NCBI RefSeq assembly: GCF_000143415.4 | Contig: NW_003314288.1 | Location: forward strand, 1,489,504 to 1,553,503 | Source of the DNA: Selaginella moellendorffii | Lineage: Eukaryota; Streptophyta; Lycopodiopsida; Selaginellales; Selaginellaceae | Direction of reading: 5' to 3' | Length of the DNA: 64,000 nucleotides | Part shown: positions 10,665-21,089 of the stretch, in pieces | Layout of the letters: every line of letters starts with the position of its first letter | How positions within the stretch are numbered: the first letter of the stretch is position 1 | Translations under genes and position numbers: made by a program | The notes under the pieces: generated by a model | What the model was told of the DNA's origin: nothing | The model's input: the letters and a program-made list of their open reading frames with translations, nothing else | Database searches by the model: none

Positions 10665-12660
10665 TCGTTAGCACTTGGAGTAAATTATTGGATAGAGAAA
10701 ATGTGTAGTTGAAGCATTAACATCGCGAGCACTTGTGTTAATAGAAGTGGCATTGTTGATTCAAGTGATGAGAAGTTTTTCCTTAGAGCTTGATTTTTCA
10801 TATCATTTTTCTTGTTAGTGTTTGGGCTTCACATTAAATTTTGAAGGTGATTGAAAAAGAGTGTTAGTGAAATATGAATATCCAAAGATGTGATTTTCGT
10901 GATCAAGCTTTAGATGTTCATTTTACATTTTATGGATGTCGGTTATATGGGCAAAGATGTTCAATGCTTAAGCATATTGTTGGATCATCAGAATTTATGT
11001 TGAGGTGAACCTATGTGAAATTGTTAGTAAGAGGAAGTTAGTTGAGTCTTGAAAGTTTGCATTCCTAGACTGAGAGTTATTCTTTCTCTAAGATGGAAAA
11101 TTTTTCCATAAATTTTCTTAGACTTTTCCAATGGCTGATTTATTGATCACTTTGCCCGAAAACCATTTTGTTTTCATAAGCCAGCACAAACTAGTGAAGG
11201 GGTTAGAGTTGACTTTGGCTAAATTAAACCTTAGTAAATAGTTTGTATAATGCAGCCTAAAAGAGATGTTAACTTTTGAGGCTAAGGCAATTGAGTTGGA
11301 TAGGGTCTGGAGTTGATGTAGAAAAGTGGCTGTTACGCTTTTCTAAAAAGGTGACCCTTGTGCCTTTCTTCTGCAATATTGTGCTTAGTGGCAGGTTGCA
11401 TCTTGCATTTCATTAGACTCTATGAGAGTAGTGAGCTCTCATTGATCTTGACTTAGTCTGGGTGGCCTTGCACCTTGGCTGAGGATAGTGATGTCCAACT
11501 TAATTGGTTGAGGTTAAAATGTTGGTACCCGTACTATAGCTTTATCTATAAGGAGGTTGTGTACTGATATGAGTTCATCTCATGGTCTTCACTTTAGTTT
11601 CGACTAAGTGTTGGTCATGCATAGTTAGCCTTTTCAAGATATGCTCAAAGCTATTGGCTAGATGTATTAGTGAGCTTATTATAGTTGAGTTGAATTCGAG
11701 TGGTCATTTAGTTTATGCTTGTCCATGAATTTTTTTCTCGTATCTGGGGTATTACATTCATGTTGGCCAAGTATATAACTCGATGGCATGAGTTTAGTGT
11801 TTGGTTCTTGTGAAAGCAAGTTGAAAAGTGATTGTTAGTTTCTTATGATTAATGATTGCTTATTGACTTTGTCGAGGATTGTTAATACTTGTTTCACTTG
11901 ATAAAGATTTATTAGTGATGGGTTTGCTTTACCGAATGGTGTTACGGAGGATCGTGTCATGGACTTGCATAGGTTTTCCATATTGGCATATCAATTCCTT
12001 TGTCAATGTCATTTGGTTACGTTTAGTCCGTGGTGTTGGATTTCATGGAGTTTTGGATGTGGTGAATCACTCCTTGATGATGTGTTATCTGTAACTAAGT
12101 ATTGTTGGAGGATTGATCTTAGATACTGATTAAGGTATTTTTGACTTTGGTTAGCTTGGTTGCTAAAGAACTTTGAGTGGTGATTCACTCTTGCTTTCTT
12201 CTAGCCCTATTATGATGTTGATAGCATTGAAGTGATGTCTTGTTATTCACATTGTTGATGTTGATATTCGAGTGAAATGAGATGTCTCTCTATAAGATTG
12301 ATATTGAATTTCATTAGTTTCGATGAAGATAGTATTGATGATTTGGCTATAGCTTTGTATTATTGACATTCATGCATTTGTTAGTTAGCAACTATGTCGG
12401 TGTTCAAACGAGTTGAGTGGCAAGTTTGAGTTAATTATGTTCTAGATGAGATTATTTAGTAAGGGTTGAGCTTTGGCTTTTCCTTGAAAAGTGATTCAGT
12501 CATAGACTATGTTAACATTACAAGTGAAAGAGTTAATAATTGATATTAAAGTGATTGAATCCTTGTTAGATTTTAGTTGAAATATATCAATCATTGATAA
12601 TTTCTCTTGGACTTGTTATAAAGTCAGTTACGTCTTGCTATAAATGGATTCATGAAGAAT
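10665..12660 (+). repeat. Inverted-repeat arm A (internal region of the retroelement)
   Basis: The reverse complement of this stretch matches 17265-19200 along its full length with many substitutions and small indels. Shared landmarks include the segment around 11560-11640 against 18200-18300, and the ends at 12650 against 17270 and 10680 against 19180. It is part of the retroelement interior and carries no readable protein. Confidence 0.85.
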
Positions 12661-14285
12661 CATTTGATGATCACTTGTTGAGCATAGCTTTGTTATGCTT
12701 AGCTTTTGGATTGAGGAAGAAATGCTTCTCATTAGTTTTGCATTATGAAGTTTAGCTTATGGATATGTTAAGGGGGGTTATACCATAATTTTTTCTTTAG
12801 CATTGAAGTTAGTTCATGCAAGACTTGTGATCATTATTAAGCAAGACTTGGCTTTAGACTTTTTTGAACTTTTGGTTTTTTAAGTTTTTTATGCTCATTG
12901 TCTCATTTGTTAGAAGTTGTTGGGGAAGGCATTTTGGTTTGTTAGCTTTGATATTAAAGTTGGCTTTTACATCTAGTAATCATTAGTGATGATTGACTAT
13001 CGTCTAGAATGATTGATTATCCTTGTCAAAGGTTTTGCTTGATTATTGTTGATCTAGAATGATTTGTCATTCTTTAGGATAGTGAATTCTTTTTTCATCG
13101 ATGATTATGCATTTTTTCATTGATGGGATGATTGATGATCTTTCATGATAGTTAGTTGTTTTTTTTTTTAACTTATGGCTTTTCACAATACCACATGTTC
13201 TTTATAGTTTGTTTTGGATTGGTCTCTTAGGTTGAGACATCAGTAGGATGTTGCTAATGCTTGCTTGGTCAACTCTAGTTCCTTTTGGTATTATTGACTT
13301 AGATCTATTCAGATTACTTAGTGTAATGGTTGACATAAATAAGTGTTTGTTTACTTTGCAATATTCATTTTATTCTGTTGATTATTCCTCGAGTTAATTC
13401 TGATAGATTTGGATATTATATCCTTTGGGTGGTATATTCGCAAGTATTTTACTTATTAGTCAATGATACTTTGTGTATTTTGAGTTGTCTTTCATAAGTT
13501 GTTTAGCATACTATATACAATCTTTGGTAGTTAAGCTTTATCATTGAGTTTTCTCAATGATATATTTGCTATTGAATTTTGTTTGATGGTGAATTCTATA
13601 TTTTCCAATGATAGTGATGTTGGTGGTTCCTATACTCAAATACTAGTTTATCAGATGAAAACTTACTTGGAATACTTTTGTGTTGTAAGTTTGGGCCAGA
13701 ATAGGCAGACTGGCTTCGACACTTCATATGCATGGTGAAATCTTTAGTCATAGGGTAGCTATTGTCAACTGGTCACATAACCCACCTCTTTGTCAATGTT
13801 CCTTATTCTGTTAAAAGGGCATGACAGTGTAAACAACTCTAAGTACTTGTTTATAGTAGTCTATCTAAACCTTACTGACATGTTTGGTTTTTTTGCTCAA
13901 AGATCAATAGATAGACAATATCAAAAGTCATAAACAATGATATTTTTAGAGACTTAATTATCAATGAATAACTCTTAGATCAAGAGGGTTGGGGCCTTTG
14001 GCTTCTCTCTCTATGTCCCTACGAGCAGAGGCATATCACACTTTTGTAAGCTGGGTGACTCCCAAAGCAACAAGGGTGGCTGACTCTGTTGGTCATTTCT
14101 TTATCGGTGACGGCCGGAAGATGTCTAAGCTGGTATAGCATCTGCGTTAAATATAGAGATTGCCTCCTAACTCATTTAAGTTGGTGCATTTCTCACAGTG
14201 TGAATACCGTGAACTTTTTCTAGAGTTATTTCCTTGGTGGTATTCTGGACTCAAGTATGTATTGACAAGGACATTAATTTTCTCT

Positions 14286-14297
14286 AGGGAGGGAGAG
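14286..14297 (+). other. Polypurine tract
   Basis: AGGGAGGGAGAG directly abuts the TGTCGCGAA that starts the 3' LTR, as expected for the plus-strand priming site of reverse transcription. Confidence 0.85.
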
Positions 14298-15402
14298 TGT
14301 CGCGAATATGACTTCGGGTATCGAAAGTTACCTGTTGGCCAGTCCTTACGGACACTCTTTCTTTACTACCACAACGGCAGGAGGTCGGTAATTCTAGACC
14401 CTTTATCAATCCCTTTTGTGCTAGTGGAGTTAATTGGGCATTTCGAGTGTACTTAGACTGGACGAGCATAAGGACAGAATTCCTGCGTGTTATTAGCTAA
14501 GTATACTTAGCCCGGTAAGGACTTCCTATTTTGTTGTGTCTTGCATTGAGATTAATCCCTCAATATTGTTAGATGATAGCTTACCGTGTCTGCCAATCAC
14601 CCTCGCTATCATGCCCTTTGTGTTAGTCTTATTTCAGTCCCAAATGCTATTTATGGAAAGTGTCTAGATTCACTCATTTGGCACATTTACGGAATGTAGA
14701 GATTGTCCTGAACACAATGGTGTTCATCCCATATCCAAATTCGCAATCTAGAGATATTCCATATTTAGTAAGTTTCAAGTTTGTCTCATGGACTAACTCC
14801 TGGTACTAAGGAAGGCTTGGGGTGAAAGCCCAAAGCATGTGTTCCTCAAGGGAGGGGGGGCGGGGGGGGGAAGGCTATAGGGGTTCCAAATGTATAGTAG
14901 GGATAATGGGTAGGTTGGCCATGGCCGACCAATCTAAGGCATAGTCTAGCTCTTGCTTGTGTGCATGTCCTTGTTTTACGTCTGGCTTGGGTCTAACCCC
15001 AAGCTCTATACCATGCTAGCTGGTGGAGTACTCATATCCTCGCGTTAGGCCACCAGTATGCTGAAATAGCGCTAAACTCTATTTGGCTCCGTTTTGCATG
15101 CTGGGGGATGCTAGATACTCTAGGATTGTTCCAAGTCACTCTATGCTCCTATCCCTTCACTCCTTAGGCTGTATGCTCGGGAGTTGCTCTGTGGTTCAGT
15201 TCCATCACTCTTTGGCTCCATGCTTGGGAGTTTGCACCGTTCCTTTGTTCAGTGGCCCAAGGCTTTGAAACTCAGGTTCCACACCACTGTCCTTTGGACA
15301 CATGGCATCTGTCACGTGGCACAAAGAGGGTTTATGTTCCGCTTCATGGTTATCCTATGGTAAATCACCAAAGTATAAAGGGTCAAAACCACATACACTA
15401 TA
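14298..15402 (+). repeat. 3' LTR (about 1.1 kb)
   Basis: It begins TGTCGCGAATATGACTTC and ends CACATACACTATA, colinear with the solo LTR at 15619-16761. It contains a G homopolymer tract near 14855-14872, a GTCTGGCTTGGGTCTAACCC block, and one CACGTGGC plus one CACATGGC motif near 15299-15322. No target duplication can be tested because the 5' end of the element is lost. Confidence 0.85.
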
Positions 15403-15618
15403 TTGTCTCCCTTTTTCACTCTTTTATTTTATTCCTAACAAGCATGTTATACTAGCATCAGTAAATTTGTTTGGATGGGGATTCCATATTGTTAGTGGTT
15501 GTTGTACTTGATGTTTAATATCCATAAAGTGTGGAGCAAGATTTACCTTCTTTTAATGAAGTTCATAATGTTTAAAATGTGAGTTATGGATTCAAAAGTT
15601 TTATGATAGCTTTGAAAA

Positions 15619-16761
15619 TGTCGCGAATGTGACTTCGGGTATCAAAAGTTACCTGTCGGCTAGTCCTTATGGACACTCTTACCTTACTGCCACGATGGCA
15701 GGAGGTCAGTATTGCTGGACCCTTTATTAGTCCCTCTTGTTCAAGTGTTAGTAAACTGGACTTTGCATCTGTACTTGGCCAGATGAGCATAAGCTAAGTG
15801 TCTATTTAGCTGAGCATACTCGGCCCGGCTTGTTAGTTCTCTTTTGCTCTGTCTTGCACTGGCTTGACAAGAACCCTCGTATATTGAGATTGGTCCCTCA
15901 ATATCGCTACATGATAGCTTACCGTGTCTGCCAAACACCCTCGCTATCATGCCCTTTGTGTTAGTCTCAAATTGTCCCAGATGCTATTTATGGAAAGTGT
16001 CCAGATTTGCTCATTTGGCATATCTACGGAATGTAGAGATCGTCCTGAACACAATGGTGTTCATCCCGTGTCTAAATTCGCAATCTAGGGACATTCCATA
16101 TTTAGTAAGTTTTGAGCTTGTCCCAGAGACTAACTCCTGATACTAAGGGAGGCTTGGGGTGAAAGCCCAAAGCGTGTGTTCCTCAAAGGAGGGGGGGGGG
16201 GGGGGCTATGGGGGGTTCTAAATGTATAGTAGGGATAGTGGGTAGGTCGAGTATGGCCGACCAACCTGAGGCATAGTCTAGCTCCCGCTTGCGTGCCTGT
16301 CCTTGTTCTGCGTCTGGCTTGGGTCTAAGCCCAAGTTCCATTCCATGCTAGCTGGTGGAGTACCCATGTCCTCGCGTTAGGCCACCGGTATGCCGAAATA
16401 GCGCCATACTCCGTTTGGCTCCGTTTTGCGTGCTGGTCCTAGCATTGGGATGCTGGTTGCTCTAGGACTGTTCCAAGTCGCTCCGGGCCCCTGTCCCTTC
16501 GCTCCTTGGGCTATATGCTCGAGAGTTGCTCCCTGGTCCGGTTCCATCACTCCTTGGCTCACGCTTGGGAGTTTGGCACCGTTTGTTCGTTTAGTGGCCC
16601 AAGGCCCTAAACCTCAGGTTCCTATAGACACGTGGCATGGACACGTGGCATGTGACACGTGGCATCTGTCACGTGGCATAAAGAGGGTTTAGGTTCCGCT
16701 TCGTGGTGTTATCCTATGGTAAATCACCATAGGATAAAGGGTCAAAACCACGTGCGCTACA
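15619..16761 (+). mobile_element. Solo LTR with 5-bp target-site duplication
   Basis: The LTR starts TGTCGCGAATGTG and ends GTGCGCTACA. It is flanked by GAAAA at 15614-15618 and GAAAA at 16762-16766, a 5-bp duplication typical of LTR elements. No internal region is attached, so this is the product of recombination between two LTRs. It has an 18-G homopolymer near 16188-16206 and four G-box cores near its 3' end. Its length of 1143 bp closely matches the 1105-bp LTR next door. Confidence 0.9.
16629..16675 (+). promoter_or_regulatory. Four evenly spaced G-box/ABRE cores in the solo LTR
   Basis: CACGTG occurs at 16629-16634, 16642-16647, 16656-16661 and 16670-16675, each within ACACGTGGC or TCACGTGGC, with 13-14 bp between starts. 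These are bZIP/bHLH sites and ABRE-like. The sister LTRs have the same cluster partly decayed to CACATGGC/CATGTGGC. A transcriptional role in the LTR is inferred. Confidence 0.6.
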
Positions 16762-16943
16762 GAAAATCTTACATCATTTACTAATGACTTGCTATTTTAA
16801 CATTTATATTCTCAATATTGCCTTGATTGCAACCTTCTTTATTTTATGGGGACTAAGGCTGATGATCATTTATGGTTGGTAGTGCCTTTAGTCTTTCTTC
16901 CATATTTTCTCTATACCTACTATAACTCTCTTATCCTAGGCTA

Positions 16944-17258
16944 TGTCACAAATCTAACTTTGAGTATCAAAAGTTAACTATAGACTAGTCCTTTCAAATA
17001 TTCTTTCTTTATTACCGTGACGCTAGGAGGTCAGTATTGCTAGACCCATTATTAGTTCCCACTTGAGGTAGTTGAGAAACTGGTCAATAACCGTGTACTT
17101 AAATCAAATAAACATAAAGTAGGAACTTCTATGTATTTCTTGTTGAGTAGACTCAGTTTGGTTTAAGAAACTTTTGTCATTGGCTTGCACTTACTAGTAT
17201 CAAGAACCCATATGATATTGAGATTCGTCCCTCAATATTGCTAGATGATAGCATATTG
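16944..17258 (+). repeat. LTR fragment (5' portion only)
   Basis: It matches the first ~315 bp of the LTR, starting TGTCACAAATCTAACTT and running to the CCCTCAATATTGCTAGATGATAGC block, and is more diverged than the other copies. It stops abruptly and is joined to an inverted internal segment, so the locus is rearranged. Confidence 0.75.
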
Positions 17259-17264
17259 GCAAAT

Positions 17265-19200
17265 CGATCCTCCATGAATCCATCTTTTTATAGTAAGATG
17301 TAATGACAAACACAAGAAAAATCATTAATGATTAATATGTCCCAACTCAAATTCAACAAGGATTCAATCATTTCAATATCGATCACTAACTCTTCCTCTC
17401 GTAAAGTTAGCATAGTTAATAATTAAATCATTTTTTAAGGAAAAGCTAAAGCTCAACCCCTTAAATAACCTTGTCTAGAATATAACTAATTTAACTTACT
17501 ACTCAACTTATTTGAACGCTAATATAGTTGCTAACTAGTAAAATGCATGAATATTAATAACACAAAGTTACAGCCTAAACATCATCATTATTTGCAAAGA
17601 GATTAATGAAACTCAATATTAATCCTATGGAGAGACATCTCATTTCATTCGAATCCCAACATCAACAATGTCAACAACATGGCATTATTTCAATTCTATC
17701 AACACCAAAACAAAGTTAGAAGAAAGTAAGAGTGAATCATCACTCAAAACTCTTTAGCAACCAAGCTAGCCAAAGTTGAAAATACCACCATGTCCAATCC
17801 AACACTACAAATTAAAAGTAACTAAATGATATTGATAAAGGTGGAATCAATATGCTAACATAAAAAAACTATACAAAATTATGACATGATCCTCCATAAC
17901 ACCATCCAGTAAAGCAAGTCTATCACTGCTAAATCATCATCGAACGAAACAAGTGTCACAGTCCTTGATGAAGTTTATAAACAATCATTAGTCGCAAAGC
18001 AACCAACAATCACTTTTCAACTTGCATTCACAAGACCCAAACATTAAACTCATGTCATTGAGTTATATACTTGTTCAACAAAAATATAATACCCCATGTA
18101 TGAGATAAAGGTTTATGGACAAGCACGAACTAAATGACCACTTGAATCCAACACAACCGCAATAAACTCACCAACACATCTAACTAATAGCTCTAAGCAT
18201 GCCTTAAAGAGGCTAGCTATGTATAATTAATATTTAGTCGAAATTAAAGTAAAGATCATGAAATGGACTTATGTTCATATACAACTTCCTCATAAACAAA
18301 ACTATAGTATAGGTACTAACATCTCAACCCTAAATAACTAAGCTAGACATCACCATCCTTAGCCAAGGCACAATGCCACTAAGATTAAATCAAAATCAAT
18401 GAGATTTATGAAATCTAATGAAATTTAATGAAATGCAATGTGCAACTTGCTACCAAACATAACACTACATAAAAAAAGCACAAAGGTCACCTTTTTAGAA
18501 AAGTGTAATAGCTACTTTTTTACACCAATTCCAAACTCTATTCAACTCAATTGCCTTAGCCCTAAAAGTTAGCATCCCTTTTGGGTTGTATCATACAAAT
18601 TACATACTAAGGTTTAAGTTAACTGAAGTCAATTCCAACCCTTTTACTAGTTTATACTAATTTACTAGAATGCAATAGTTTTTTAGCAAAATAATCAACA
18701 AATCAACCATTGGAAAAGCTTAAGAAAATTTGTGGAAAATTTTTCATCCTAGAGAAAGAATGACTCTTTGTCTAAGAATACAAATTTTTAAGACTCAACC
18801 AACTTCCTCTTACCTACAACTTCATATAAGTTCATCTCAACACAAATTCTTATGATCCAATAGCATACTTAGCATTGAACATCATGCCCATATTTCCAAA
18901 TTTAAATCCATCATCAATACCAGTAAAATGCAAAATAAACATCTAATGCTTGATTACAAGACCATATCTTCAAATATCTACATTGCACTAACACTCTTTT
19001 TCAACCACCTTCAAGATCTAATGTGAAGCCAAAACACTAGCAAAAAAAATAATATGAAAAATCAAGATTTAAGGAAAATTCTTCATCACTCGAAATAACA
19101 ATGCCATTTTCACTAACACAAGTACTAGCGATATCAATGCCTCAACTACACACCTTCTCCATCCAACAATTTACTCCAAGTGCTAAAACAGATCAACTAA
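17265..19200 (-). repeat. Inverted-repeat arm B (retroelement interior, opposite orientation)
   Basis: It is the reverse complement of 10665-12660, diverged but colinear over about 1.9 kb. On the sense (minus) strand it is T/G-rich like arm A. No ORF of note. It is a piece of a second copy of the same element inserted or inverted in the opposite direction, and it lacks its own recognisable LTR in the matching orientation. Confidence 0.85.
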
Positions 19201-21089
19201 TAAGTTAATTATCAAAAAAATATATATATAATTCAAAAAACAGTTCATAAAAGTTTAAATATAAAAAGAATATACTCATGAATAAAAGAGCACCTCTATT
19301 TTCAATTAATTAAGAGTTTTGTTAAGTGTCTTTGAATTTGAATAGTACTAGGCTAGATGACCTCTAAGAAAGTTTAAATTCATAAAAAAAAAAATGTATG
19401 TTATATCTGAAATTATATGACTTCCTAAAAATAAATTCCTAACAAATAAATAAATTCTCAGCCAACTCTTAATAAATTCCTATTGTCTTTCCTCTAAGCA
19501 CAGTATATAGTAGGAAATTTTGGTTCATTTTTGCAAATAATAACAACTATATTGAAATCTCAAATAATTAAAAAAACAATAGAATTCCATAAATTTCATA
19601 TATTGCTCTACAATGAGCATAAAATGCTATAGGCATTCCAACTTTAAATCCCACAAACTTTAAAATAATTTTAGAATATTCTTATGGTTTGTGTCATTTT
19701 ACATAGTTATCTCTAAGCTCCCCACCCTTTGCAACAATGCAAAAATGTTTTTATTAATTTAAATTAAAAGGGAGCTATGGTGTTTTTGTTGCTAAATTAT
19801 GCCTATATAATATAACAAGCAAGTCAATGAATTTAAAAAATTCTAATCTTATAGTCACAAAATTTCAAAGATGATGAATGGTTATGGATGGTCATCTAAG
19901 AGGCCATTTACATGGCTAGGTCCTAATGAACACTAGATTCTGGAGAATATCCTTTAAGAATATTTGATTTCATGTGTAGAATATGCATCTTCACTTGGAG
20001 AATATTCATGGGGAATATATGTTTTCACACCAAAAATATTCAATTTCAAGGATAAAATATTCTTCCAGAAAATGTTTTTCATACAAAAAATGTTTTAATG
20101 CTTAAAACTATATTTAGCCTTCCATGAAAAACTCTACAAGATCTTGCTTGCGAGTGGGATAGAAGGAGCTCCATGTAAGAAGGATCACTCTGGCGCCACT
20201 CTTACTTTACAGAAGTGTTCTGTGGGGGGAACACTGCTGCTCGGCATCATAGTTTGTCCGTTCTCGTGTTTTCATGCAGAGGATGTCAGATGTCCCTAAT
20301 GCTACATGTTACTTTGCATCAAAAACCAATAACAAAAATCTGATATCATACGAGATCCGGCTCGTGATAAAATTGAAAGCCAGAGCCTTGTCCTTGCTCA
20401 TGTGTGGAAACTTAACGCGAATTCGTCGTCCACATCAAAGTGAGTCGAGAGATTCAGGAGAAGTATTTTATCAAAACCGGGAGATAATCTATAAGAGCTT
20501 ACGTCTCCCATGGATGGTTATTGCAGACTGCATGCAAAGCCGTGCCGCAAGAAAATCAGCAAAAGATAGTTCAGATGCAAATCCACATCCTTTTAAGCCA
20601 AGAGCTCAAAGCGAGGAACAAGAAGTACTCTTCCATGTCCACTTACACTCGCTACTTCATGCCTAGGCAGTAAAAACACACAGAATTAGAGATTGTTTCA
20701 CAGCCAGCAATTTTCCTCACCAGAGAACACATCCAACCTGTAGATCGGGAGAAAGGCTGTCGAAAATAGCAATGCGCACTTTGTGGATCTCAGACGACAA
20801 TTTATCGAGAGAACCAACGTTAAGAAAACAAACAAAAACCATCACACCACCTCCCAGTTGTTCAAAGACAAAAGAAAACTCGAGAGATCTCAAGGACATG
20901 CTTCAAGAGTTTAGCAGCGACGATGGTCCAGAAAACCTCGTCAAAGCTTAAGTCAGTGGCTCTGGCTTCCACTCTTCCACAGGAAGCTTGCTCAAGGATG
21001 CATCCTGGACGTAATCAAGGTTCCAAACTTGTGTGGGTTCGATTCCTGAGTTCCATGGGTTTAGGGCTTTGCTATGCTCTCCGGGGAGA
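19201..21089. other. AT-rich flank and OTP51 upstream region
   Basis: 19201-20100 is A/T-rich with no gene. From about 20150 the GC content rises. A plus-strand frame of 130 codons (20274-20666) and a 60-codon minus frame (20717-20899) exist, but neither has recognisable domains or clear splice context. I leave them uncalled. Confidence 0.4.

Larger units (their letters stand above)
9013..15402 (+). mobile_element. 5'-truncated LTR retroelement without long ORFs
   Basis: The plus-strand element consists of the 3' part of a 5' LTR (to 9334), a primer-binding site (9337-9347), an internal region of about 4.9 kb, a polypurine tract (14286-14297) and a full 3' LTR (14298-15402). The internal region has no plus-strand ORF above about 71 codons and no gag, protease, RT or integrase motif I could read. 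It is rich in T and G on the sense strand. It is either a heavily decayed copy or a non-autonomous element of the LARD type. LTRs beginning TGTCGCGAA and ending CTACA (CTATA in this 3' LTR) suggest Ty3/gypsy, but no protein confirms that. Confidence 0.75.

Noticed and set aside
11879-12094. 71-codon frame in the retroelement interior as an RT or gag remnant
   Set aside because: No retroviral motif and not preserved as a protein in the inverted copy.
20274-20666. 130-codon gene upstream of OTP51
   Set aside because: ORF without domains or clear splice context; kept only as a note.
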